In this document: positions 6,447-12,748 of the stretch, in pieces
How positions within the stretch are numbered: position 1 is the first letter of the stretch
Layout: every line of letters begins with the position of its first letter
From: Candidatus Poseidoniaceae archaeon
Lineage (GTDB): Archaea; Thermoplasmatota; Poseidoniia; Poseidoniales; Poseidoniaceae
Direction of reading: 5' to 3'
Assembly: GCA_023254445.1 (NCBI GenBank)
Contig: JALRLN010000029.1
Location: 1-13,321, forward strand
DNA: 13,321 nucleotides
The notes under the pieces: generated by a model
The model's input: the letters and a program-made list of their open reading frames with translations, nothing else
Databases searched by the model: none
What the model was told of the DNA's origin: nothing
Position numbers and translations under genes: made by a program

Positions 6447-7144
6447 TCGTTCACCTCCGTCACCGGCAGGTCGGCCTTGCCGACGGCGAAGACGTTGTCC
6501 ACGGTCGTGCCGAACTCGTCGAACTGAACTTCGTTGGCCATGCTCGAGCGCTTGACGATGTACTCGCGCACGTCGGCAAAGGTCCCCACGTGCACGCCAC
6601 CAATGAGGAAGCAGCGTGTTCCTTCAGCGAAGGTGATGTGCTCGAGGATGTCCTGGGAGGGGAGCGCGAGCTTCAGCGCATCGTTGGTCGAATACGCCGA
6701 AGCGTCATCGACGATCACGTTGCGTCCGTCGTGGAGGTTGAGTTGCGTCTTGCCGCCCTTGATGGTGGTCTTGCCTTCGATGCGGCACACCTTCCACGAG
6801 GCGTCGGAAGCAGGAATGGGGCGGTACCGCAGGCGGCCCTTGTGGTCAAGCACACAGCGGTAGTTGTCCTCCCCGAGGGTGAGGACGTCCATGAGGCCGA
6901 CGCTGCGACGGGTTTCCTTGCAGACACGACCATCGATGCTCACAAGGCCTTGGTTGAGGATGTGGCGAACTTCGCGGTTGGAGGTCGCGACACCGAGCAC
7001 GTCACGCATGACCATGTTGAGCGGCATGCCGCGTTCGAGGGAGTGAGCACCGGGCTTGGGCTTCGAAACCCAAACGCTGGTCTTCCTGGGGAGGGGCCAG
7101 CTGCGGGGCATGGCGAGGCGCTTCAGATGATTTGGACTGGCCAT
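6443..7144 (-). CDS. rps4e: 30S ribosomal protein S4e (eS4)
   Basis: An archaeal/eukaryotic small-subunit protein with no bacterial counterpart; 233 residues. Order of parts: N-terminal basic segment starting ASPNHLKRLAMPRSWPLPRK, S4 RNA-binding domain at about 39-85 (MVMRDVLGVATSNREVRHIL, then GLVSIDGRVCKE), a central domain, and a C-terminal part with FLIGGVHVGTFADV where the KOW-like motif lies. The start is ATG 7142-7144, 5 nt after the rpl24 stop. A TTG at 7151-7153 overlapping that stop is in frame, but the CAGGAG site is better spaced for the ATG. It lies between rpl24 and rpl5, the archaeal order. Confidence 0.96.
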   Translation of the reverse strand: MASPNHLKRLAMPRSWPLPRKTSVWVSKPKPGAHSLERGMPLNMVMRDVLGVATSNREVRHILNQGLVSIDGRVCKETRRSVGLMDVLTLGEDNYRCVLDHKGRLRYRPIPASDASWKVCRIEGKTTIKGGKTQLNLHDGRNVIVDDASAYSTNDALKLALPSQDILEHITFAEGTRCFLIGGVHVGTFADVREYIVKRSSMANEVQFDEFGTTVDNVFAVGKADLPVTEVNE

Positions 7145-7149
7145 GATGT

Positions 7150-7557
7150 TCAACTCCTGTTCTCCGTCAACTTCTGCATGCGCAGTTTGTCTGATTCATC
7201 GAGGCGAACGACCACGACGTTGGAAGCGTGAACAGGGACGGCTTCTTCCCTGTTGTCGGACTTGGTGGAGGTGACGCCTTCGATCGTCAGACGACCGGTG
7301 GAGGCATCCACGCCAAGCACTGCACCTTGGGTGGTCGAGGCGTGTCGCTTGCCACCATGGCGCTTGCCACCGTGGGCCATGTCGCCACGGACAACACGCA
7401 CGGTGTCACCGACGCGCACCGTGACGCTGCGGACGTGAGCCAGCCTGTCGTCTGGGGAATCCAACATCAGGCGAGCCGTGATGTTACGGCGGCGGATGTG
7501 CATGGGCGCGTTGGCCTGGGCCTTGCGCTGCTTGCCGGGCTTGCTGCTCTTCACCAT
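7150..7557 (-). CDS. rpl24: 50S ribosomal protein L24 (uL24) with His/Gly/Lys-rich KOW-loop insertion
   Basis: An early-assembly large-subunit protein near the tunnel exit; 135 residues. The N-terminus (KSSKPGKQRKAQANAPMHIR) is the archaeal signature. The KOW motif begins VRVGDTVRVVRGDM (47-60), but where relatives have a short loop (pattern F-K-G-x-E-G) this protein has AHGGKRHGGKRHASTTQG (61-78), about 12 residues longer. The rest (EGVTSTKSDNREEAVPVHAS) is conserved. The start ATG 7555-7557 lies 4 nt after GAGGTGA, which contains the rpl14 stop. Confidence 0.96.
   Translation of the reverse strand: MVKSSKPGKQRKAQANAPMHIRRRNITARLMLDSPDDRLAHVRSVTVRVGDTVRVVRGDMAHGGKRHGGKRHASTTQGAVLGVDASTGRLTIEGVTSTKSDNREEAVPVHASNVVVVRLDESDKLRMQKLTENRS
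7345..7374 (-). repeat. Tandem 15-nt repeat inside rpl24 KOW loop
   Basis: Two adjacent 15-base copies, CACGGTGGCAAGCGC and CATGGTGGCAAGCGA on the coding strand, match at 13 of 15 positions and encode HGGKR twice. The two differences are synonymous, so the peptide repeat is perfect, which suggests an in-frame duplication kept at the protein level. Confidence 0.85.
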
Positions 7558-7569
7558 GGTCTCACCTCA
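7554..7569 (-). promoter_or_regulatory. Stop/Shine-Dalgarno/start block before rpl24
   Basis: Transcribed-strand sequence TGAGGTGAGACCATGG. The rpl14 stop TGA merges with the GAGGTGA ribosome-binding site, with a 4-nt spacer to the rpl24 ATG. Confidence 0.85.
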
Positions 7570-7965
7570 CACAATTTGCTTCGCGGTCGCGGCGATACGG
7601 GGCCAGCGTTCCGCGGCTTCGCGGGCCACAGGGCCCTTGATGTCGGATCCCTGCACGTCGCCACGCTCGTTGACGATGACGCAGGCGTTGTCCTCGAACT
7701 GGACCCAGCTTCCATCGGCTCGACGGAAGGGGCGGCGCTGACGAACGATGACGGCGTTGAACATTTGCCGACGGGTTTGAGGGGTCCCTTTCTTGACGGA
7801 CACCTTGGCGACGTGACCGACACCGGCCGCGGGATAGCGGCGCATGGTGCCACCGAGTTTCAGGACGTTGATGATCTGAACAACCTTCGCGCCCGTGTTG
7901 TCCGCCACGTGGAGGCGGGCTGCGGTCGGCAGACCACGGGTCTGCTTGCCGGCAATCGCCTTCAT
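7567..7965 (-). CDS. rpl14: 50S ribosomal protein L14 (uL14)
   Basis: A large-subunit interface protein that helps form bridges to the small subunit; 132 residues, the archaeal length. RLHVADNTGAKVVQIINVL (17-35) is the family signature; VGHVAKVSVKKGTP and QFEDNACVIVNERGDVQGSD follow, with GPVAREAAERWPRIAA near the end. The ATG 7963-7965 shares one base with the rps17 stop (TGATG). The gene order rps17-rpl14-rpl24 is universal. Confidence 0.98.
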   Translation of the reverse strand: MKAIAGKQTRGLPTAARLHVADNTGAKVVQIINVLKLGGTMRRYPAAGVGHVAKVSVKKGTPQTRRQMFNAVIVRQRRPFRRADGSWVQFEDNACVIVNERGDVQGSDIKGPVAREAAERWPRIAATAKQIV

Positions 7966-8303
7966 CAGGCCTCACCTCCGGCGGTGACCTCGACCACGCA
8001 GAACGCGACCGACTTGGAGAGCGGGCGGCACTCCATGACCTTCACCGAGTCACCAACGTTCACTTCGCCGATGCACGCGGGAAGGTGAGCAGAGAGGCTG
8101 CTCGTCCGCTTCTCGAACCGCTCGTACTTGTCCATGTAACGGACGTTCGCACGGGAGAGCGTGATGGTCTTCTGCATGCCCACGCTGGCGATGGTGCCTT
8201 CCAACACTTGGCCACGGAGCCTGAGGCTGCCGTAAAACGGGCAGTTCTGATCCCCGTCCCATTCCCCGTTGGGGGGCTTGACGTCGATTCCGATATCGCG
8301 CAT
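7965..8303 (-). CDS. rps17: 30S ribosomal protein S17 (uS17)
   Basis: A primary 16S-rRNA-binding OB-fold protein; 112 residues. It opens MRDIGIDVKPPNGEWDGDQN, the archaeal/eukaryotic N-terminus, and has the OB-fold block GQVLEGTIASVGMQKTITLS and GDSVKVMECRPLSKSVAF near the end. The start ATG 8301-8303 is two bases after the rnp1 stop, with AAGGTG 5 nt upstream. A GTG two codons earlier (8307-8309) overlaps that stop, but the Shine-Dalgarno spacing and the family N-terminus favour the ATG. Confidence 0.96.
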   Translation of the reverse strand: MRDIGIDVKPPNGEWDGDQNCPFYGSLRLRGQVLEGTIASVGMQKTITLSRANVRYMDKYERFEKRTSSLSAHLPACIGEVNVGDSVKVMECRPLSKSVAFCVVEVTAGGEA

Positions 8304-8305
8304 GT

Positions 8306-8566
8306 TCACACCTTCTGGTAGTTGCGGTTGGTCCTGTCTTCGGGGCGCTGCCGCATCAGCGACCCGTTGATGACGGCGTCATGGCCGTCCATGGAAAAGG
8401 AAAGCCCGGACTTTCCGAGCGTGATCTGGCGCTCTCCATCGAGCACCTGGATGGTCTGGCGGGTCTCGTCCACAACGAGCCCCGTCCGGCCGACAAGGGA
8501 AGGATCAGCCGCGTCAACCACGGTCAGCACGCCGCCGACCCAGGGAAGGTTTCGCACGTCCGTCAT
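8306..8566 (-). CDS. rnp1: RNase P protein subunit Rpp29 (Rnp1)
   Basis: A protein partner of the RNase P ribozyme, which trims the 5' leader of precursor tRNAs; 86 residues. DPSLVGRTGLVVDETRQTIQ (20-39) matches the Sm-like core of the Rpp29/Pop4 family, followed by a basic ending (RQRPEDRTNRN). Its place between aIF1 and S17 is the standard euryarchaeal one and supports the call. Two ATGs are adjacent (8567-8569 and 8564-8566). I chose the second, which shares one base with the aIF1 stop and is better spaced from GGAGGTG; the first adds only one Met. Confidence 0.9.
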   Translation of the reverse strand: MTDVRNLPWVGGVLTVVDAADPSLVGRTGLVVDETRQTIQVLDGERQITLGKSGLSFSMDGHDAVINGSLMRQRPEDRTNRNYQKV

Positions 8567-8865
8567 CATCGCACCTCCACGTTGTATCCGTTTGTTCGAA
8601 GCACTTGTGCCGCCTTTTTCTTGTGGTCCCCTTGGAGTTCGATGGTGCGCCCTTTGACCGTCCCTCCGGCAGCGCATTTGTTCTTCAGAAGCTTCGCGAG
8701 TTGGTTGATGTCGATGGCGCCGTCGTCCAGACCCTCAACCTTTGTCACGATCTTCCCGTACCTCCTTTTGTCCGTCGATAGAATGGCTCGCTGCTGTTCT
8801 TTCGCAATCTCCTGACAGATGCACAATTCATCGGGTAGTCCGCAAACGCTGCAAATGGCGGCCAT
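8566..8865 (-). CDS. Translation initiation factor aIF1 (SUI1/eIF1 family)
   Basis: A small factor that binds the 30S P-site region and checks start-codon selection; 99 residues. The N-terminus carries a zinc-type cysteine cluster, Cys5-x2-Cys8-x6-Cys15-x-Cys17, typical of archaeal SUI1 proteins. The SUI1 domain covers about 33-99, with the signature CAAGGTVKGRTIELQGDHKK. The start ATG 8863-8865 is 16 nt after the rpl29 stop, preceded by GAGGAG. The frame stays open further upstream, but that part reads as out-of-frame rpl29 and lacks family similarity. Together with rnp1 it forms the non-ribosomal insert typical of archaeal clusters. Confidence 0.95.
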   Translation of the reverse strand: MAAICSVCGLPDELCICQEIAKEQQRAILSTDKRRYGKIVTKVEGLDDGAIDINQLAKLLKNKCAAGGTVKGRTIELQGDHKKKAAQVLRTNGYNVEVR

Positions 8866-8881
8866 GTGGTGTCGTCTCCTC

Positions 8882-9082
8882 TCAGGCAGCCCTCTGGGCC
8901 ATGTGGGTCTTGATGCGGGCGATGCTGCGGCGGGTGGCCTTGTAGGCGCCCATGCTCGCAGGGGTGCCGCCCAGCGCCTTTTCGGCGTTGAGCTGGAGCA
9001 TCTCTTCCTGAAGTTCGATGAGGCGAGCCTGGAGGGCTTCATCGCTCATCGCGGTGATGTCGCGGTTGCTGACGAAGGTCAA
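8882..9082 (-). CDS. rpl29: 50S ribosomal protein L29 (uL29), TTG start
   Basis: A small two-helix large-subunit protein beside the exit tunnel; 66 residues. MSDEALQARLIELQEEMLQL (12-31) and the C-terminal RRSIARIKTHMAQR are family patterns. The start appears to be TTG 9080-9082, overlapping the rps3 stop by four bases (TTGA), with GAGGAGGTGGAGG directly upstream inside the end of rps3. The first ATG is codon 12 and would remove the conserved segment before the first helix, so I prefer the TTG. Confidence 0.92.
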   Translation of the reverse strand: MTFVSNRDITAMSDEALQARLIELQEEMLQLNAEKALGGTPASMGAYKATRRSIARIKTHMAQRAA

Positions 9083-9747
9083 GCCTCCACCTCCTCAGGG
9101 GTCGCCGCTTGCTCTTCGGCTGCAGCGCGGTTGGCAATTTCTTCGTCGCTGAAGATGCTGATCTCGTGCGGCAAGCGGGTGCCGGGCCGCATGATTTCCA
9201 CGGTCACGCCGATGGTACCGAGCTTCTTGACGCAGACCGCGTAGCCCTTGTCCATGTAGCGGTCCGCGGTTTCACCGCAGTACTTCACGTGGCCGAGGAT
9301 GAACTTCTGCGTGCGGTTGCGCGCACCGGTGAGCTTCCCGGCGAGGGTGATGATCACACCGCGGGCTCCGGCCTCCATGATGTTCTGAGCGGCGGAGTGA
9401 CCGGCGCGGCGGTAGTACCAACCACGCTCCATGGCGGACGCGATCTTCTCGGCCATGACCTGCGCGTTGAGCGCAGGGGTCTGAACCTCCTCGACGTCGA
9501 GCTTGGGGGAGGGAAGGGTGAACTCGTCGTTCAAGCGGCGCTGGAGTTCGTTGATGATCTTGCCACGGCGGCCGATGACCATGCCCACGCGCTCCGCCGT
9601 GATGGTCACCTTGGTGCCAGCGGGGGTGCGAACGATGTCCAAGCCGCCAAATCCGGCCTTCTTCGTGTTCTTCATCAGGAACTCCTTCACCAGGAGCCTG
9701 TCCACGTTGCGGTTGACGATGCGTCGGATGCTGTTTTCCTTGCTCAT
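9079..9747 (-). CDS. rps3: 30S ribosomal protein S3 (uS3)
   Basis: A small-subunit protein at the mRNA entry channel; 222 residues. The KH domain near 38-80 carries the RNA-binding loop Gly59-Arg-Arg-Gly62 within GMVIGRRGKI. The C-terminal domain has RAGHSAAQNIMEAGARGVII and KLTGARNRTQKFILGHVKYC. The tail is rich in Glu and Ala (EEIANRAAAEEQAATPEEVE). The start ATG 9745-9747 lies 6 nt after GAGGTGA, which contains the rpl22 stop. The end overlaps the rpl29 start by 4 nt. Confidence 0.97.
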   Translation of the reverse strand: MSKENSIRRIVNRNVDRLLVKEFLMKNTKKAGFGGLDIVRTPAGTKVTITAERVGMVIGRRGKIINELQRRLNDEFTLPSPKLDVEEVQTPALNAQVMAEKIASAMERGWYYRRAGHSAAQNIMEAGARGVIITLAGKLTGARNRTQKFILGHVKYCGETADRYMDKGYAVCVKKLGTIGVTVEIMRPGTRLPHEISIFSDEEIANRAAAEEQAATPEEVEA

Positions 9748-9758
9748 AGCACGTCACC

Positions 9759-10355
9759 TCAGAAGTCGTCTTCCTCCGCCTCGTAGGCATCGGTCGCCTC
9801 GAGGAAGACCTCGAGGTTCACCTGGTAGTGGTTCTTGGGGGTGGCTCGTCCGCGGGCACGGGGAACCCAACCACGGCGAATGCTGCCTCGGTGGGCCGCG
9901 ATGTGGCTGATCACCATGTCCTCAGGGTCAATGTCCTCGTGCTGGTGTCGCGCGTTGTCCATCGCGCTGTTGAGCAGCTTGATGACGACGCGAGAGGCCT
10001 TGGCCGGGTAACGACCGGGACCAATGCCGCCCTTGCGGTGGCCAACCATCGAGGGGCCAGAGCGCTTGCGCTTCTTGTTGCCCGAGCCGAGGCGGTACGG
10101 GATGGCTTCTGCCTTGGCGCGGATGTCGGCACGGTCGGAATCGATCAGCAGGACCTTCTCCAACTTGGAGAGGGCAGCGCCAGCGGTCATGCCACGGATG
10201 GTGCGGCAGATTTCGAAACAGGCCTTGGCGTGCACGTCCACGTTCGTGGCGCGTGCGATGGCGAGGCGGTTGCCCTGAAGCGGCTGCGTGAAGCCCTTTT
10301 GGGGGAGTTCGCGGCGCTTGGAGCGCCGGTCCATGGTTCGTGCGTTCTTGCCCAT
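9759..10355 (-). CDS. rpl22: 50S ribosomal protein L22 (uL22), archaeal long form
   Basis: A large-subunit protein whose hairpin lines the peptide exit tunnel; 198 residues, longer than the bacterial form as expected for archaea. Conserved parts are KACFEICRTIRGMTAGAALS (47-66), the basic tip KKRKRSGPSMVGHRKGGIGP, and RVVIKLLNSAMDNARHQ. The C-terminus is acidic (ATDAYEAEEDDF). Two ATGs are adjacent; the second (10353-10355) matches the 4-nt spacing from GAGGTGA seen at other genes, while the first adds one Met. Confidence 0.96.
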   Translation of the reverse strand: MGKNARTMDRRSKRRELPQKGFTQPLQGNRLAIARATNVDVHAKACFEICRTIRGMTAGAALSKLEKVLLIDSDRADIRAKAEAIPYRLGSGNKKRKRSGPSMVGHRKGGIGPGRYPAKASRVVIKLLNSAMDNARHQHEDIDPEDMVISHIAAHRGSIRRGWVPRARGRATPKNHYQVNLEVFLEATDAYEAEEDDF

Positions 10356-10367
10356 CATCTCACCTCA
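10352..10367 (-). promoter_or_regulatory. Stop/Shine-Dalgarno/start block before rpl22
   Basis: Transcribed-strand sequence TGAGGTGAGATGATGG. It is the same layout with two changed spacer bases that create a second, earlier ATG; the 4-nt spacing supports the later ATG. Confidence 0.8.
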
Positions 10368-10856
10368 CTTCAGTGGCACGTGCTTCGACGACCGGGTTGC
10401 ACCCACACCGGGGCCGCTGTGGGCCACGTTGCGGCGCGTCAATGCGAATTCACCAAGGTAGTGGCCGATCATCTCGGGACGGACCTCAATCTCGACGAAG
10501 CCCTGGCCGTTGTGCACGGCGATGCGCTTGCCGACGAATTCGGGGAGGATGACCATGTCACGGCGGTGGGTTCGAACCGTGCGGCCCTCGGTGCGGCGGA
10601 TCCGTGCAACGAGGTGCTCGTTCTGCTCCGAGAGGCCCCGTGCTAGGGTCCGGCGAGCGCGGGAAGGCAGGAGTTCGATGACCGACATCGCGTCATCGTC
10701 CTCCGACGGCCAAAGGGGCATGCCCTTCAGTTCTTCCACCGTGTACCCACGGTAGGTGAATTCCTTCTTGGCGCGTGCCGTGGTGGTGGCCAAGCGCTTC
10801 CTTGCCTTGCGGCGGGAGGCCTTGGGCGTCATGAACGACTTCTTCTTCTTCGCCAT
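10365..10856 (-). CDS. rps19: 30S ribosomal protein S19 (uS19)
   Basis: A small-subunit head protein near the A site; 163 residues. The conserved C-terminal half includes HRRDMVILPEFVGKRIAVHN and EMIGHYLGEFALTRRNVAHS. The N-terminus is Lys/Arg-rich and archaeal in type (EFTYRGYTVEELKGMPLW). The start ATG 10854-10856 is two bases after the rpl2 stop with AGGTGA 6 nt upstream. A GTG two codons earlier (10860-10862) overlaps the rpl2 stop as GTGA but has no spacing from that site. Confidence 0.96.
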   Translation of the reverse strand: MAKKKKSFMTPKASRRKARKRLATTTARAKKEFTYRGYTVEELKGMPLWPSEDDDAMSVIELLPSRARRTLARGLSEQNEHLVARIRRTEGRTVRTHRRDMVILPEFVGKRIAVHNGQGFVEIEVRPEMIGHYLGEFALTRRNVAHSGPGVGATRSSKHVPLK

Positions 10857-10858
10857 GC

Positions 10859-11584
10859 TCACTCACCTTGCTTCGACTTGCCGCGTCCACGACCCGTGCG
10901 GCTGGGTGCAATCAGGCCCACCTTAGCACCGGGAGAGGTGCCGCGGGCCACGGAGTTGGGACCGTGAACGGCCTGGTGGTTTCCACCACCGTGCGGGTGA
11001 TCGACCGGGTTCATGGCCACACCACTGACGTGAGGGTAGAGCTTGCCTCGGGCCTTGGCCTTGTAGTAGGCAGCACCGGCGGTGCGCAGCGGCATGTCGC
11101 TGCGGCCGTGACCGGCCAGCACGCCGATGGTGGCGCGGCACGTGGCAGGGAGCAACTTGAGCGAGCCCGACGGAAGGCGCACGCGAACCTTGTCGCCCAC
11201 CATACCTTCGACGATGGCGGAGTTTCCACCGGATCGGGCAATCTTCCCCCCGTCGCCGGGACGGAGTTCGAGGTTGTTCACGGCGGTGCCTTCAGGGATC
11301 TTCGACAGGGTCGTGATGTTCCCCGGGCGGAGCGACACGTTGTCGCCAATGGCGATCGTCGAACCGACCGCGACACCCTCGGTTGCGACCACCAGGGTGG
11401 TCGCACCGTCCGGAAGGCGCAGGCGAGCCAGGGGGGCGGTGTGGACCGGACTGTGAATGAGTTCGGTTACTTCACCGACGATGCCGTTCTCGCGGGGCAT
11501 GCTGTTGCGCCCAGGGAACCGGTGGCTGGAGACCTTGTAGCGAGGGGACGACCCCTTACGCTGTGCACGGATTCGCTTACCCAT
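10859..11584 (-). CDS. rpl2: 50S ribosomal protein L2 (uL2)
   Basis: A large-subunit core protein needed for subunit joining and for the peptidyl-transferase region; 241 residues, the archaeal size. The C-terminal signature GVAMNPVDHPHGGG (188-201) holds the conserved histidine-containing loop close to the catalytic centre. The N-terminus MGKRIRAQRKGSSPRYKVSS is archaeal. The ATG 11582-11584 is 13 nt after the rpl23 stop, with GAGGAGG overlapping that stop. Confidence 0.98.
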   Translation of the reverse strand: MGKRIRAQRKGSSPRYKVSSHRFPGRNSMPRENGIVGEVTELIHSPVHTAPLARLRLPDGATTLVVATEGVAVGSTIAIGDNVSLRPGNITTLSKIPEGTAVNNLELRPGDGGKIARSGGNSAIVEGMVGDKVRVRLPSGSLKLLPATCRATIGVLAGHGRSDMPLRTAGAAYYKAKARGKLYPHVSGVAMNPVDHPHGGGNHQAVHGPNSVARGTSPGAKVGLIAPSRTGRGRGKSKQGE

Positions 11585-11597
11585 ATCTCATCCCTCC

Positions 11598-11855
11598 TCA
11601 GAACGCACCCAACCGCATTGCGGCGTCTTCAGCATCGTAGCCCTCGGCGAGACGCACAGAGGCGTGCTTGCCGTGCTTGGTGATTCGGGTGTTGACCTTG
11701 GCCACCTCGACTTCGAAAATGGTCTCGACCGCTCGAGCGATTTGCTGCTTGGTTGCTCGTCGGTCAACGATGAACTCGAGGCGCTGCTCCATCGAGCGGG
11801 CCTCCATCGACTTCTCCGTCAACCACGGCATGATGATCACGTCGTATGCATCCAT
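11598..11855 (-). CDS. rpl23: 50S ribosomal protein L23 (uL23)
   Basis: A protein at the tunnel exit that docks SRP and the Sec channel; 85 residues, the short archaeal form. PWLTEKSMEARSMEQRLEFI (10-29) and VETIFEVEVAKVNTRITKHG (43-62) are typical. The ATG 11853-11855 lies 4 nt after GAGGTGA, which shares the rpl4 stop. Confidence 0.96.
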   Translation of the reverse strand: MDAYDVIIMPWLTEKSMEARSMEQRLEFIVDRRATKQQIARAVETIFEVEVAKVNTRITKHGKHASVRLAEGYDAEDAAMRLGAF

Positions 11856-11867
11856 GGTCTCACCTCA
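11852..11867 (-). promoter_or_regulatory. Stop/Shine-Dalgarno/start block before rpl23
   Basis: Transcribed-strand sequence TGAGGTGAGACCATGG, merging the rpl4 stop, the ribosome-binding site and the rpl23 start. Confidence 0.85.
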
Positions 11868-12746
11868 GTTCATGGCCTCCACAGCGCTGGACGTGAACAC
11901 CGTCAGCCGGCCCACGTCACCACCGGGCGCGAGGTCCTCTGCGGAGAGGTCCTTGACCGCGACGACGTCAACGCCCGGAAGGTTGCGGACCGCCTGAGCC
12001 AGTCCTTCCTTCTTGGCGACCACGAGGAGCACCGAGCGGGGCGTCTTGTGAACGCGACCACGCATGGTGCCCTTGCCAGCGCGGATCTTGCGGCCGTCGC
12101 TCGCACGTTGCAGGTCAGCGCCGAGGCCCAGGGCCTCGAGCATCGCCTTGGCCTTGCGGGTCGCGGAGCCGTGGTTGAAGGCCTCAATGTCGTAGGAGGT
12201 CTTGGTGCCGTCCACGATTTCGGTGTAGGTGCCGAGCACGATGGGCAGGGCTTCAACGCCGTCGTCGACCCGGTGGCCGCGCCCCGTCACCGTCTCAATG
12301 TCGGTGGTTGCAGACAGGGCACTGTCTCGGGCGAGCCGGCGCTCCTTTTGGTTGAGTTTGCGGGACCAGTCACGCTCGACCTTCGGGCCGTGAGCCCGGC
12401 GACCGCCGAGGGTGTGGGGGTTCTGCGCCGCACGGCGGGAACCCGTTCGACGCATGATGCGGGAGACACCGCGGCCCTTGCCCCACCATTCCACGGAGTG
12501 CTTCATCCCCGACATTGGGCGGCGCTTGCCGACGTGCGCACGCGAACCGTAGGCTTGGCGGCGGTTGGCGCGCGAGGACGCCACGGCGAGCTTGATGAGG
12601 TCCTCACGAACTGGGGTTGCGAAGGCGTCGGGCAGGCTGATGGCCTTGCCTTCGCTCACTTCGACGTCGATCATGGCGTGCATTCGGCCCGCCTCGATCT
12701 CCGCCTGGGTGACGGTGGTGGTGACGTCCTTGACCTTGACCTTCAT
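11865..12746 (-). CDS. rpl4: 50S ribosomal protein L4 (uL4), archaeal L4/L1e type
   Basis: A large-subunit protein whose loop reaches the exit tunnel; 293 residues, somewhat longer than the roughly 255 usual in archaea. Conserved segments are TPVREDLIKLAVASSRANRR (44-63), the basic loop KGRGVSRIMRRTGSRRA with GGRRAHGPKVERDWSRKLN, and the C-terminal RSVLLVVAKKEGLAQAVRNL with PGVDVVAVKDLSAEDLAPGG. Part of the extra length is near the N-terminus (about 10-40). The ATG 12744-12746 is two bases after the rpl3 stop; a GGGGG run lies upstream, a weaker site than at most genes here. Confidence 0.95.
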   Translation of the reverse strand: MKVKVKDVTTTVTQAEIEAGRMHAMIDVEVSEGKAISLPDAFATPVREDLIKLAVASSRANRRQAYGSRAHVGKRRPMSGMKHSVEWWGKGRGVSRIMRRTGSRRAAQNPHTLGGRRAHGPKVERDWSRKLNQKERRLARDSALSATTDIETVTGRGHRVDDGVEALPIVLGTYTEIVDGTKTSYDIEAFNHGSATRKAKAMLEALGLGADLQRASDGRKIRAGKGTMRGRVHKTPRSVLLVVAKKEGLAQAVRNLPGVDVVAVKDLSAEDLAPGGDVGRLTVFTSSAVEAMN

Positions 12747-12748
12747 CT

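Noticed and set aside
5742..6527. Plus-strand open frame (261 codons) opposite rpl5 and rps14
   Set aside because: The minus strand holds L5 and the 50-residue zinc-type S14 in the expected order.
8567..8677. Upstream extension of the Rpp29 frame into the aIF1 gene
   Set aside because: It overlaps the conserved end of aIF1 and has low-complexity basic composition; the ATG pair at 8564-8569 with GGAGGTG upstream is the better start.
8866..9042. Upstream extension of the aIF1 frame across rpl29
   Set aside because: The extra residues are an out-of-frame reading of rpl29; ATG 8865 gives the normal aIF1 N-terminus with its cysteine cluster.
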